A stretch of 64,000 nt of DNA, from contig NC_054708.1 in NCBI RefSeq assembly GCF_016097555.1, forward strand, positions 431,890 to 495,889. Direction: 5' to 3'. The translations under genes and the position numbers were made by a program. Each line of letters starts with the position of its first letter. Within the stretch, counting starts at the first letter, position 1. The stretch comes from Gigantopelta aegis (Eukaryota; Mollusca; Gastropoda; Neomphalida; Peltospiridae). The notes under the pieces were generated by a model. It was not told where the DNA came from. It searched no databases and saw only the letters and a program-made list of their open reading frames with translations. This document shows, one piece after another, positions 1 through 12,147 of this stretch.

Positions 1-62
1 TTGACTTTTCATTTTGTTTAAGTTGTTGATACAAACTTATTTTCGTTTTAAATAAAGTGTTT

Positions 63-278
63 CATAATACTGCAGAACACTACTACTGGTAGTTCCTCTA
101 CACTCATCATATACTTCACTAATGCTGCAGAACAACACTACTGGTAGTTCCTCTACACTCATCATATACTTCACTAATGCTGCAGAACAACACTACTGGT
201 AGTTCCTCTACACTCATATACTTCACTAATGCTGCAGAACAACACTACTGGTAGTTCCTCTACACTCATCATATACTT
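63..278. repeat. 55-bp tandem repeat, about 4 copies
   Basis: Four head-to-tail copies of a unit containing CTGCAGAACAACACTACTGG and TTCCTCTACACTC. The first copy has small changes and the last is shortened by a few bases. No gene is visible here; short reading frames across it are products of the repeat. Confidence 0.9.
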
Positions 279-314
279 CTGTTTCATAGACAGCCCAGCT
301 AGATTAATTTTCTT

Positions 315-342
315 GGGGGGGGGGGGGGGGGGGGGGGGGGGG
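315..342. repeat. 28-bp G homopolymer
   Basis: An uninterrupted run of 28 G on the plus strand, directly followed by a dispersed repeat (343-425). Its length is likely polymorphic or imprecise in the assembly. Similar G runs occur at about 35,957-35,986 and 60,749-60,792. Confidence 0.9.
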
Positions 343-425
343 CAAACACTGCTTCTTCCAAACACATTTTTTGCTCCGACTGCTTTCATTAGCAAATTAC
401 CCAGCATTCTATATCCTGTGCAGCA
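343..425. repeat. Dispersed repeat next to a simple repeat, copy 1
   Basis: About 80 bp that recurs with mismatches at 1112-1192, sharing CTTTCATTAGCAAATTAC and the flanking CACTGCTT and CATTCT words. Both copies sit directly after a simple repeat (poly-G here, TAA units there), so a microsatellite-tailed mobile element is likely. The family is not recognised. Confidence 0.7.
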
Positions 426-1072
426 TGCATTCAGTGTTGTCACGTGTCACCGATTTCCAGTCTCAGCCCAACTTAGCAGGCAGCAGACTAATTAATGCTT
501 GATTGTTTTCAATTGTTCTGTCTGGTGCTGTGCAAATTCTTTTCATCTTCAGACAAATCTCAGATTCTCAGTTTCCACCGTTGATTTTTGGCCCATGCAA
601 TTTGATAATGAAATACTGACACACAGAGTAAAATGGTAGAAACAACAAAATTTGTAGTAAAATACACACACGTGACTAATTTGTATTTTATACACTAAAT
701 ACAAACAGAAAGCACAAAAATGTCTCGGTCACCACAGGCTAAACGTAGGTGTGTGGAATTATCTGTCATTTTGCTACCTTAATTGTGGTAAAAACTAAAT
801 TACATTAAAATTTGTTGTTTTTATTTTTGTTTTAATGTTGGTTCATAAATAAGAAAGATACATAACAAAACTGGAATATAACGACATTGTTATTAGTCCG
901 ACAGTCACATTCAGTTGGTAATTCTCAGACTTGTTCATTGACAGTTGCAAATTTGATGCCGATGTCAAGGGAAATAACTGCATTCTAAAACATGACCCTC
1001 TAAATGCCAGATCATGCCTAAACTGGTTAAATATTAGGTCCCTGGCGTGATCTGGTTTAGACAGGTTTCACT
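426..1072. other. AT-rich non-coding stretch
   Basis: No convincing gene, inverted termini or tandem structure is seen. Confidence 0.5.
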
Positions 1073-1113
1073 GTAATAATAATAATAATAATAATAATAG
1101 TAATAATAATAAC
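1073..1113. repeat. (TAA)n microsatellite
   Basis: About 13 units of TAA with one TAG interruption. Confidence 0.9.
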
Positions 1114-1192
1114 AAAACCACTGCTTTTTCCAAAATACATTTTTTTTTGGGTCAGCTTTCATTAGCAAATTACCAAACATTCTGTATCTTAA
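1112..1192. repeat. Dispersed repeat next to a simple repeat, copy 2
   Basis: Diverged second copy of the 343-425 repeat, directly after the TAA microsatellite. Confidence 0.65.
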
Positions 1193-2439
1193 AAACCTCA
1201 CAACTATGGTACATACATGTATATACTCATTACCAACACACACCTCTACAATTCATAGGTTTGGTAGAACAACTGAGTTATTTGGTAAAGTATAGCTTAC
1301 CACTGTTTTGTTAGTATACTCATATTAGAACACTATACCCATTAGCCGATATATTTTTTTGTCGTTATACATTCATGAATGACATTCATTGAACATTTTT
1401 GTAGTTTTACATAGTTCAACAGGCCCTAGTTAAGTTTATTATTTGACAATGAACCATTAAATAGGTCAAGACAGCAACGGACAACACAAATTATGATAAA
1501 AGAATGAGTATAAAATTGAATAAAAACAAGGTCATTACTTAACCTTCTGACTACTGCAGTTGACATACTGTATACTGCATACAGTGCATTCCCCAATTCA
1601 TATTTCCCATGGCACTCACAGGAAACGGAAATGTTATAAAAGACAAAAAGATTTCTTTTCAAAATGGTGGCTTTTATTTTGATTTTTTTCAACTGAAAAT
1701 ACCTTGAAATTTTGAGTTCAAAAAGTGGTTTTCGGCAAGTATTTTCGCTTGACAACAATGGCGGCATATTGCAGTCATTTTCAGGCATTGATAGCTGATT
1801 GTGACAGCTAATTTAATAATAAATTTGATCATTTTACCAACAAAGAAAATCACCAAATATTGCAGTATGAATCGTAGTTGGGTTTTTTTTATAATTCTGG
1901 TCAAAAAAACAGTTATCAGAAATAATGTAAATAAATAATGGACAGCTGGCCACAAATGCCCGTAAGTAAAACGCAACTTTTTCAAAATTTTTTTACCTAA
2001 TTTTAATCACCATTAACCGATCTAAAAATCATAAAAATTACAAAAACCTACGAAAATAATACTTACCGATTCATATATGAACTTTATTTCATGTATTTAT
2101 AAAACATTTAAGTGAATATATGTCAGTAAAAATTATAAACTTGTACCCACACAATGTGGTTTTTGTTAAAAATTGTCTAAAGGTTAAGTAAAAATGGACA
2201 AACCAACCTATTTTACAACCAACTACTGGTACCAATGTAACTGGCTCTATATATAACAGTGCAATAGCATGTATTTAGATTAAGAAACTGAATGGCTGTA
2301 ACTCCAAATGGAAACTGGTCAAAGCAGCACAAGGATGGTCTGATGGTCAGAAAATGCATCTTTCTATCACATAAGACTTATAATATCACACTTTACTAGG
2401 AAGCAGTGCTACCAAGTAGGAGCATTTTTGTCTTCCTAT
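1193..2439. other. AT-rich non-coding stretch
   Basis: Only short reading frames of low-complexity composition. No motif, repeat or splice structure is supported. Confidence 0.5.
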
Positions 2440-2722
2440 GGGGCGGGACGTAGCCCAGCTTGATGTGAGGTCGGTCTAGGATCGAACCCTGTTAGTGGCC
2501 CCACTGGGCTATTTCTCATTCCAGCCAGTGCACCACGACTGTCATGGTATGTGCTATCTTGTCTGTGGGATGGTACATATAAAAGATCCCTTGCTACTAA
2601 TGGAAGAAATGTAGCAGGTTTTCTCACCAAGACCTATACATGTCAAAATTACCAAATGTCTGCGATAAATAGCCGATGATTAATAAATGAATGAAATCAA
2701 GTGGTGTCAACAAAACAAACTT
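2440..2722 (+). mobile_element. tRNA-derived SINE, family 1, plus strand
   Basis: It starts with a tRNA-like head: GGGGCGGGACGTAGCCCAG resembles a pol III A box region and GGATCGAACCC a B box. The conserved body follows (CCAGTGCACCACGACTG, AAAAGATCCCTTGCTACTAA, then TAGCCGATGATTAATAAATG) and the copy ends near a GTGGTGTC motif. Relatives lie at 13.5, 18.6, 38.1, 45.1 and 56.2 kb. The head lacks part of the tRNA anticodon arm region, so it is a decayed copy. Confidence 0.85.
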
Positions 2723-3229
2723 CACTTTTATCTTCCTTTTGTTTAAGATGCAGACCTGTCAATACATGTTAAATTCAATCTGTAGAAAACTCAATGTGAT
2801 TAGGAAGTCGTTTCATGCTTTAAAAATTATGCTGTTGGTCTACATGGAAATACAGGTAAGTGGAAGCCACTGTGTATTTAAATCATACAGGTGTTCATTT
2901 CTTTCTTTGCAGTGACTGCTGTTGATACCTGTATAGGGCCCGTAAAACATATCTCGCTGTGCCAAAAAATTTATAAAATTCACCTTGCAAATTTTATACT
3001 CTTAAATTATATAATTTTTGACAAATTGAAACTGAAACCAAAAGTTTTCATTCAGAAAAAGAAAATAGTGGTGCGTTCCTTAATATAACATGTATCAACT
3101 GTTTTCATTGGATGTATAAAAGTGGAAGTCATACTGGTCTATCGGAATATTCCGATCATTTGGAACACTTCAGCCTATTTCTATTCGTAAAAAGCCGAGG
3201 TGTTCCGAATTATCACAAATTTGCAGAAT
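2723..3229. other. Non-coding stretch
   Basis: No supported gene. The sequence GTATAGATTAGACAGG begins to recur near 3,240, marking the edge of the minisatellite. Confidence 0.4.
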
Positions 3230-3405
3230 GGGTGTCAATGTGGCTGTATAGATTAGACAGGTGTCACTGGATACATGTATCGATTAGACAGGTGTCACTG
3301 GATACATGTATAGATTAGACAGGTGTCACTGTGGCTGTATAGATTAGACAGTTGTCACTGTGGCTGTATAGATTAGACAGTTGTCAATGTGGCTGTATAG
3401 ATAAG
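3230..3405. repeat. 29-bp minisatellite, segment 1
   Basis: Units of the form GTGTCACTGTGGCTGTATAG plus ATTAGACAG, with a variant GGATACATG in place of GGCTG. The array stops abruptly at the LTR-like insertion that starts at 3406 and resumes in the same phase at 4962, so segments 1 to 3 were one locus. Confidence 0.95.
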
Positions 3406-4961
3406 TGTCACAGGGATTCTATAATACCCGTAACTGAATAAAACACAATTATCAAAATATCTCTCCTAACTGTATATCTATTAGATCTCTCTGTAACAGG
3501 CGGTATTTACCCGAGTATGGCTCGTCTCTAGGTATGATCAGAGATACGATCTTATATAAAGTATATGTAATATAGCACGTTTAGTTCACTAGAAAACACA
3601 ACAAAAACACAATACACTTTGGAATTAACCTATGCTGACAAAAGTACTGCCGCAGTAGTTAATTAACAACAACAAAAAGTTTGTTTTATTTAACGACGCC
3701 GCTAGAGCACATTGATTTTTTATCTTATCATCGGCTATTGGACGTCAAACATATGGTCATTCTGACACTGTTTTTAGAGGAAACCCGCTGTCGCCACATA
3801 GGCTACTCTTTTTACGACAGGCAGCAAGGGATCTTTTATTTGCGCTTCCCACAGGCAGGATAGCACAAACCATGGCCTTTGTTGAACCAGTTATGGATCA
3901 CTGGTCGGTGCAAGTGGTTTACACCTACCCATTGAGCCTTGCACTCAGGGTTTGGAGTCGGTATCTGGATTAAAAATCCCATGCCTCGACTGGGATCCGA
4001 ACCCAGTACCTACCAGCCTGTAGACCGATTGCCTGCCACGACGCCACCGAGGCCGGTTTAACAACAACAAATAATAACAACCCAGAACTGATCACTTAAT
4101 TAGTTAATCTCTAGGCGTCTAGTTTACACAATATTGTAATCACTTCACCGTGACACAACACCCACACGTGTGATAATTGAGAAACGCTTCTAGGGGAACT
4201 TAATTAATAAAGGAATTACAACTCTATTCCTAACTGGTTAATTTTTAATTAACCCTTAACTACTCATTCAATAACCTTGTAATACAGAATTAATACTGGT
4301 ACCTATCACAATAAAGACAATAACCTACAGTTTACCTAGGTCTTCTAGGATGACTGGCTAAGCTTTATATTACCAAATACTCATATAAATATAGACCAGT
4401 AAGACTACGATTTACTTCGTCAGATGACCGAAGACACTGTCTAAATAATATTGGTATAATACAGTATTAAAATATTTAAAAGTCACATCAATCACATCAA
4501 GGTTATACAACAGAGCAGAAATGATATTTACCAAAGTCCAAACGGACTAACGTTCACCCTGGACACCTTCCTATTTCGTTCTCCTTTTTGCTTCTCCCAG
4601 ATATCTCTAAACCCTAGCTATTTATTATAAAATCAGAAAATCGCCTGGGGGTACAAGGCGGTACCTCACATATCATCTGAAATTCCACCTCTCCCAGAGT
4701 CGGTATATTTCTCTCTGATCGTCAGTCTGGCTGTCGCCATCGTCGCCAAATCACGGTTGTAAAAACCGCACTCGCAGAGGTATTACGTAACTACTCGCCA
4801 CATGGCTCCGCACCTGGGCTGGGTGTGTATTAGAATGCCCGATCGCGCGAAGGCATTACGTAACAAGTTGCCCACCTAGCTAAGTGCATTTGGAACTGCA
4901 CACAGCCTTCTAAAACAATAACGCCACAGGCGAAAAGAAATTAAGAGCATGTACCGTCACA
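3406..4961. mobile_element. Solo-LTR-like insertion A (carries a nested SINE)
   Basis: Begins TGTCACAGGGATTCTATAAT and ends with CCGTCACA, flanked on both sides by ATAAG (3401-3405 and 4962-4966). TG...CA ends plus a 5-bp target duplication are the hallmark of an LTR-retrotransposon integration. The inside shows no gag or pol reading frame, so this fits a solo LTR. It is the inverted homolog of 5663-6922, sharing for instance the CGCCACAGGCGAAA end, the TCAGATGACCGAAGACACTG block and the TGTAACAGGC block. It is longer than copy B only because a SINE (3677-4057) sits inside. Which end is the true 5' end is not determined. Confidence 0.85.
3677..4057 (-). mobile_element. tRNA-derived SINE, family 2, nested in solo LTR A
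   Basis: Full-length minus-strand copy. The head at the high-coordinate end reads CCGGCCTCGGTGGCGTCGTG in reverse complement, with a B-box-like GGGTTCGGATCCCAGTCGAG. The tail is GTTTTATTTAACGACG. It is bracketed by a direct repeat, TTAACAACAACAAA (about 3663-3676 and 4058-4071), a good target-site duplication for LINE-mobilised SINE insertion. Copy B of the LTR lacks this SINE, so the SINE came later. Confidence 0.9.
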
Positions 4962-5657
4962 ATAAGACAGGTGTCACTGTGGCTGTATAGATTACAGTTG
5001 TCACTGTGGCTGTATAGATTAGACAGTTGTCACTGTGGCTGTATAGATTAGACAGGTGTCACTGGATACATGTATAGATTAGACAGGTGTCACTGGATAC
5101 ATGTATAGATTAGACAGGTGTCACTGAGGATGTATAAATTAGACAGGTGTCACTGTGGCTGTATAGTTTAGACAGGTGTCACTGTGGATGTATAGATTAG
5201 ACAGTTGTTACTGTGGCTGTATAGATTAGACAGTTGTCACTGGATACATGTATAGATTAGACGAGTGTCACTGTGGATGTACAGATTAGACTGTTGTTAC
5301 TGTGGCTGTATAGATTAGACTGTTGTTACTGTGGCTGTATAGATTAGACAGTTGTCACTGGATACATGTATAGATTAGACGAGTGTCACTGTGGCTGTAT
5401 AGATTAGACTGTTGTTACTGTGGCTGTATAGATTAGACTGTTGTTACTGTGGCTGTATAGATTAAACTGTTGTTACTGTGGCTGTATAGATTAGACGAGT
5501 GTCACTATGGATGTATAGATTAGACAAGTGTCACTATGGATGTATAGATTAGATGACAGTGTCATTATGGATGTATAGATTAGACGAGTGTCACTGTGGA
5601 TGTATAGATTAGACAGTTGTCACTGTGGCTGTATAGATTAGACAGTTGTCACGGAAT
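4962..5657. repeat. 29-bp minisatellite, segment 2
   Basis: About 24 units of the same 29-bp repeat as segment 1, with GTTACTG and GTCACTG variants. It is interrupted at 5663 by the second LTR-like element. Confidence 0.95.
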
Positions 5658-5662
5658 ACATG

Positions 5663-6922
5663 TGTCACGGAACATGCTCTTAAATTTGTTTCGCCTGTGG
5701 CGATTTTAATTGTGTTGGAGGGCCGTGTGCAGTTTATTGCCCGTAGCCCAGATGGGCAACTTGTTACGTAAGACTTCTGCGCGACCGTCCTCGATCGGTA
5801 CGCTTAATACACACCCTCAGCCAGGTGCGGAGGCCATGTGGCTAGTAGTTACGTAATATCTCCGGTAGTGCTGTTTATGGCCAGGAGATTGCTCGCGGTT
5901 GGCGACAGCCAGACTGACGATCAGAGAGAAATATACCGACTCTAGTAGATGTAGAATATGAGATGATACGTGAGGTACCGCCTTGTACCCCCAGGAAAAA
6001 TCCTGATTTATAATAAATAGCTAGTGTTTTAGAGATATCGAGGAGAACGAATAGGAAGGCTCCGAGGGAACGTTAGTCCGTTTGGACTTTGGTAAATATA
6101 TTTTCTGCTCTGTGTATAACCTTGATGTGATTGATGTGACTTTAAAAATTTTAATACTGTATTATACCAATATTCTTTAGACAGTGTCTTCGGTCATCTG
6201 ACGAAGTAAATCGTAGACTTTTTGTTCTAACATTATACGAGTATTTGGTAATATAAAGCTTAGCCAGTCATCCTAGCGGACCTAGGTACACTGTAGGTTA
6301 TTGTCTTTATTGTGATAAGTATTAATTCTGTGTTACAAGATTACTGAAAGAGTAGTTAAGGGTTAATTAAAAATTAACCCGTTAGGAATAGAGCTGTAAT
6401 TCCTTTATTAATTAAGTTCCCCTGCAAGCGTTTCTAAATTATCACACGTTACTGAACGAGTAGTAAGGGTTAACTAAAAATTAACCAGTTAGGAATGGTG
6501 TTGTAATTCCTTTATTAATTAACTTCTCCGGGAAGCGTTTCTCAATTATCACACGTGTGGGTGTGGTGTAACGGTGAAGTGATTCGCATATTGTGTAACT
6601 AGACACCTAGAGATTAAGCCAGAGTGATCAGTTCTGGGTTGTTATTATTGCTGTTATTAATTAACTACTACGGCTGTACATTTGTCAGCGTAGATTAATA
6701 CAGATTCCAAAGTGTATTGTGTTTTTGTTGTGTTTTCTAGAGAACTAACGTGCTATAATAATATATACTTTATATTAAGATCGTATCTCTGATCTACCTA
6801 GAGACGAGCCATACTAGGGTTTAACAGCCTGTTACAGAGAGATCTAATAGATATACAAGTAGGAGAGACATTTTGATAATCGTGTTTTATTCGGTTACGG
6901 GAATTATAGAATCCCCGTGACA
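5663..6922. mobile_element. Solo-LTR-like insertion B
   Basis: 1,260 bp beginning TGTCACGGAACATGCTC and ending GAATCCCCGTGACA, with the terminal inverted octamer TGTCACGG/CCGTGACA. It is flanked by ACATG on both sides (5658-5662 and 6923-6927), a perfect 5-bp target duplication different from that of copy A. It therefore inserted independently, in the opposite orientation. Relative to copy A it has an internal tandem duplication of about 115 bp (around 6,340-6,555, with the GGGTTAA...TTAACC block twice). No protein-coding frame is seen. Confidence 0.88.
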
Positions 6923-8018
6923 ACATGTATAGATTAGACGAGTGTCACTGGATACATGTATAGATTAGACGAGTGTCACTGTGGATGTATAGATTAGATG
7001 AGTGTCACTGTGGATATATAGATTAGACAGGTGTCACTATGGATGTATAAATTAGACAGGTGTCACTGTGGTTGTATAGATTAGACAGGTGTCACTATGG
7101 ATGTATAGTTTAGACAGGTGTCACTGTGGATATAGAGATTAGTCAGGTGTCACTGGATGTATAGTTTAAACAGGTGTCACTGTGGCTGTATAGTTTAGAC
7201 AGGTGTCACTGTGGATGTATAGATTAGAGAGGTGTCACTATGGATGTATAGATTAGACGTGTGTCACTGTGGATGTATAGATTAGACGAGTGTCACTGTG
7301 GATGTATAGATTAGACTGTTGTTACTGTGGCTGTATAGTTTATACAGGTGTCACTGTGGCTGTATAGATAAGACAAGTGTCACTGTGGGTGTGTAGATTA
7401 GACAGGTGTCACTGTAAATGTATAGATTAGACAAGTGTCACTGTCAGTGTGTAGTTTAGACAGCTGTCACTATGGATGTATAGTTTAGACAGGTGTCACT
7501 GTGGATATAGAGATTAGTCAGGTGTCACTGGATGTATAGTTTAAACAGGTGTCACTGTGGCTGTATAGATTAGACGTGTGTCACTGTGGATGTATAGATT
7601 AGACAGTGTCACTGTGGATGTATAGATTAGACTGTTGTTACTGTGGCTGTATAGTTTATACAGGTGTCACTGTGTATGTACATATTAGAGAGGTGTCACT
7701 GTGGATGTATAGATTAGACGAGTGTCACTATGGATGTATAGATTAGACGAGTGTCACTGTGAATGTATAGATTAGACTGTTGTTACTGTGGCTGTATAGA
7801 TTAGACATATGTCACTGTGGCTGTATAGATAAGACAAGTGTCACTGTGGGTGTGTAGATTAGACAGGTGTCACTGTAAATGTATAGATTAGACAAGTGTC
7901 ACTGTCAGTGTGTAGTTTAGACAGCTGTCACTGTGGATGTATAGATTAGACAGGTGTCACTGTGGGTGTATTGATTAGACAGGTGTCACTGTCAGTGTGT
8001 AGTTTAGACAGCTACCAC
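6923..8018. repeat. 29-bp minisatellite, segment 3
   Basis: About 37 units of the 29-bp repeat. A higher-order duplication is visible: the run of variants near 7,320-7,500 recurs near 7,640-7,990, in order and including the same rare variants (GTCAGTGTGTAGTTTAGACA). Confidence 0.95.
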
Positions 8019-8320
8019 TAGTGTTGGAAATTGGTTGGAATTTTATGATCAATTATCAGTTATAATGAGTTGGTACCAACCGACCAACCTTTGATAACAC
8101 AATTGGTTACAATTATATATTCATGAACAGAAGAAGGATTTCAATTATAAGGACCATTTTTGTTTATGTACATGAAAACAAATATCAATCCCAACATATT
8201 TACATCAACTCCATAATCTAAACTGGAGGAATAATTACAGTTAACATTTTCCCACTAAATCAATTAAGGATTTTTATCAACAAAAATATTGTTTTGTAAT
8301 TGATCGCTGGAGCACCACTA
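8019..8320. mobile_element. hAT-like MITE inside the minisatellite
   Basis: About 302 bp separating two parts of the 29-bp array. The ends read TAGTGTTGG and, in reverse complement, TAGTGGTGC, which resembles hAT termini. The flanking octamers GCTACCAC and GCCATCAC agree at 6 of 8 positions, consistent with a decayed 8-bp duplication. There is no coding capacity. The class assignment is inference. Confidence 0.6.
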
Positions 8321-8450
8321 GCCATCACTGTGGATGAACAGATTGGACTGCAGTCACTGTGGATGAACAGATTGGACTGCAGTCACTGTGGATGAACAGA
8401 TTGGACTGCAGTCACTGTGGATGAACAGATTGGACTGCAGTCACTGTGGA
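8321..8450. repeat. 29-bp minisatellite, variant block
   Basis: Four nearly identical units with GATGAACAGATTGGACTGCAG. This variant is homogenised separately from the main array on the far side of the MITE. Confidence 0.9.
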
Positions 8451-9879
8451 TGTATAAACTAGTTTGCTGTAGATCTCTCAACGTTAGAACACTTTCACTA
8501 TGGCTGACTGACCAGGATGTCCAACAGACCGTGCGATGGTTACAGAGGTTTTCAATCTAGAGATTGGACCATATAGAATTGGTTTTGTGGTTAATGCTAT
8601 CTCGACTAATTGCTTCCATTGGTCTAGTGAAGAGAAGCATGCTGTCAACACTATGAAGAGAAGCATGCTGTCAACACTATGATCTCAATTCTGGCTATGA
8701 GAATCTGAAGTTGCTAGATATAAAACTGTGATTATCAGGAATTTATCCAGACAATCTGCGGTACTCAATATAAGCCCCTTTCCAAAAGCAAGTGGCACTG
8801 AAAATGTACTACTTATATGTAAATGTGTTTGTAATTAAGTCTGCTCTTATAAATTAATTTAATAATAATCAATTGCATCATTCAGTGCCCTAAAAACATT
8901 AATTATGATTACATGATGCTAATTTTTCCAATCCCATCTAACATGAGCTCCTGCCCAACAATCCTGGATAAATCCCTTTTTACAGAACTATCTGCATCAT
9001 AGGCTGTATACAGTGATTAACTATGTTCACCTGGTCATGGTAATAAATGTCTTCTTGTTTTTGTCATCACACCATGTGTCTGATTAACGTGAACAAATGG
9101 TGATCAAATTGTCACGGCAGGCATTTTGAGTACAGATAAGTGTCATCAAAAACAAACAAAGGATGATTCTCCACCTTGCTCATCTTCATTTTGGAGATTT
9201 ACACATACTTTTATACTTTCAGTCTCTAAAATACTTCTTTTTAATTTTCACTTGCTTTCACACTGAAAAATACTTTATTTTCATCTTAAAGAAGAATAAT
9301 GGCCATTTCCAGCTAAACATATTTATTAACCGTATGTTTGGAATGTACAAATAATACCATGACTACATCTGCACAGATGACCTGCAGGTTAAATGTTTAA
9401 TCTCACCATTTTATGTTCAGCGGAATGTCCATAAGTTAATAGGGGTGGGGAGGAGTGGGTGGGGGTGTCAAGAGGATCAACCACCCCAGTGTCGAGCAAA
9501 TCTTTGCTTTCAAGCAAAAATGGTTGAGACATTTAAATGAAATGAGTTGGCCTGAAAACTTTTCAACACATATTTCCAAAATTTTACTCCCAATATTAGT
9601 AATCCATGTAAAAATGCATGGTTCATTTGAAATCCTATTAGCTGTTTGATAGTAATTATTGAAGTATGAATAAACACTTGTTATCTGGATTTGTGCATTT
9701 TCATTTAATTCAGGCAAAAATCAGCCTGCAGAAAAACAAAAAACAAATGGGAGTCAGTATGCAGGCATTTGAATTTAGGGACAACTAGTACATACCGACA
9801 GTTTAACATAAAGACTGCTTAATTTTAGAATTAATCAAAAACATTTTATTTCTTATTTGTCGCTTCTGGTACTCTAGAT
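8451..9879. other. Non-coding stretch
   Basis: AT-rich with a few short frames of no recognisable character. Nothing further is supported. Confidence 0.45.
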
Positions 9880-10500
9880 TGAAAGGGAAGTGACATCAGC
9901 TCCTGTAAACTCATGTATGTATCCACAGAGTAAACACACACAGTAACTTACAAAAAGGTGCTTTGCTTTGATCAGCCCAACTTAAAACAACATAAATGCC
10001 TTGATAATATAATAAACTATTTAAAAGGTGCAGACCCTAGTTTTAACTCGTAAAAATGGACACTAAGTTTAGTTAATCTACAAACCTTTAACATATTTGG
10101 ATAAAGTTATGTACAACAGAGTGAAAGAAGAGTGTGACATTAAAACCGGGAAATATCCTTAAAAAATAGACTACTTGAATCAGTAACAGCTACTTCTCAG
10201 ACACACGTGTTTTTAAAATATTAAAAAAAGCATTTTGTGGTATTAGAAATAACAGGATGACCAGAAACACTTTGGTTCTATGGAAATGGTTAATCTAAAC
10301 AATAAAATATAAGTAATATTTGATTTCTGTGATCATAAGCTGCTCTAATAGTGAAAAATATGCTGTAGTGTTTAAAAAATAGGATCTGTCCCTTTAACTA
10401 AACATATTTCAATGTGCATTAACAGAATAAAATGAGTTCACAGTATTTTTCCCCGAGCTGAAAAAAAAAGCATACTATTAGGCCTATTGGTACATTCCAG
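9880..10500 (+). repeat. Interspersed repeat family R1, copy 1
   Basis: The most complete copy. Landmarks in order are AAGTGACATCAGCTCCTG, AGGTGCTTTGCTTTGATCAG, CTACTTCTCAGACACACGTG, GGATGACCAGAAACACTTTG, GGTTAATCTAAACAATAAAA and GGATCTGTCCCTTTAA. Partial relatives occur at 10,770, 17,620, 19,090 (minus strand), 27,715 (minus strand) and 52,350. No protein is encoded. It is probably a non-autonomous element; the family is unidentified. Confidence 0.75.
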
Positions 10501-10504
10501 CAAA

Positions 10505-10690
10505 AACAACTAGTAATAAACCAAATCTGTTGATAATGTTAATTACCATTTTAGGGGCGACAGGTTATTTGTTGAAAAACATGTTGTCTTCAGCAATATG
10601 GTGACACAGGTTCTGATCCACTACGTGTTAATAATGTAAGTGCCTACATTTTCTTCATACCATTAAACAAAGAGTAATATTAGGACATGA
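10505..10690 (+). repeat. Dispersed repeat paired with R1
   Basis: Shares GTTGATAATGTTAATTACC, TTATTTGTTGAA and CAGCAATATGGTGACA with 17,915-18,100. Both copies lie just after R1-type sequence, so this may be the distal part of the same element. Confidence 0.7.
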
Positions 10691-10769
10691 AAAAATAATG
10701 TTAATAATACTGGTACATATTCTTTTTGTGTCTAGATGGTGGCAACGTTATCAGTATGCAACTGCTTTG

Positions 10770-10895
10770 CCCGAGACACACGTGTTTTTAAAATATAAAA
10801 AAAAAGCATTTTGTGGTATTAGAAACAACAGGATGACCACAAACACTTTGGTTCTATGGAAATGGTTAATCTAAACAATAAAATATTAATATAAA
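10770..10895 (+). repeat. R1 partial copy
   Basis: Nearly repeats 10,196-10,310 (ACACACGTGTTTTTAAAATA through GGTTAATCTAAACAATAAAA), about 575 bp downstream of the first copy. This points to a local duplication. Confidence 0.8.
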
Positions 10896-12147
10896 GATAT
10901 ATTTACACCTGCCAATCAGGAATCTCAGGAGGTAACTAAAAGAATATACCAACTAAGTAAACAGTCAGTTTATCATTTCAGTATGTAGATTTCTGAAATA
11001 TACCACAGCTTAATGCATGGACAAACCATCATTGGACAGTTATTTCGATTTGTTTTGTAGTCAGTTTGACAATGAGGTTTATTTTGTATTGGAAAATAAT
11101 ATACACTTATTGCTGGCATACTGGGATGGATATTATTAGAGCATGCCTGTTTCATCATTCAGCAAAAATCAGCAGACCAGTACGTTTGTTTCTCCAGTTC
11201 CATCACCAATACCTGATGTGAAGCATTAAGTATAACGTAACCAATGGCTCATCAGACGGCAAATTCACTGGGATGGAGCAAAATGGCTGTGTCCATTATA
11301 TATAATAGCTGATTTATTAATTAAATATACCAATATACTTGATATTAAATAATAATTAATGTGCATTAAATATTGATGAATATGCATACCAGTCCAAAAA
11401 CCTTGCCTAATCATTCCTGTAATGAAAATGTAAGTCGCTTTCTAACTGATGAAAATAAAGCATCTAACAGTTCATTAACAAATTTATACATGTACTTAAC
11501 AGAGCTTTTGAAATTTACACTAAATAATTAACAGTTTTATTTAAACTGACAGAAACCAGTTTTTGACAACACCTGTCTGTTTATATAACTGGATTATAAT
11601 CAAACTGTGTGAACATGTATAAATGAAGATTTAAGCATCAAATACAAAAAATGACAGAGCTGCATACCAGACCTGGGCACCTCTTTATCCGATAAGTTTT
11701 AGAATCATTCCATTTGATACTGACAAAGTGAATTAGTTTCTGTTTTTCAAAGTCTCCACCAAAGTCCTAATTGTAGTAGGGCATAAGTTTAATGATATTA
11801 ACCAAAAGCAAACATGCAATGCAAATTCATGTGCATAGAAAAAACTTAATTTATGCTAGATAAAGAAGTCAATGACCCAGGAGTGACAAGGCAACTTGAT
11901 CACATTCTTACTAAAATCAGGATCATCTCAAAATTTCAAACCTTACCTGGCCTCACCATCAGACCAGGCACATTTCAAGAGTAGTGAAGCAGAAACACAT
12001 GCATGTTACTAGTCAGTCAAAACTACTCAATGTTTATCCATTTCCACTAATTGGAAACTTTAGAAGAAAAAAAGATTTTAAAAATCGAAAATCTGCCAAA
12101 ATTAGAAACAAAAAATCATCCTTTCACCAGCCTAATTTTTTTCAGCA
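10896..12147. other. Non-coding stretch
   Basis: AT-rich, with no gene, terminal repeats or array supported. Confidence 0.45.

Noticed and set aside
174..495. Frames with poly-Pro or poly-Gly on both strands
   Set aside because: They are produced by the 28-bp G run and the 55-bp repeat.
2440..2520. tRNA gene
   Set aside because: It has A- and B-box-like words, but the cloverleaf is incomplete and the body continues into a SINE; the same holds for the heads at 42,366 and 45,300.
3230..8018. CRISPR-like regular repeat of 29 bp
   Set aside because: There are no unique spacers; units are contiguous and variable. It is a eukaryotic minisatellite.
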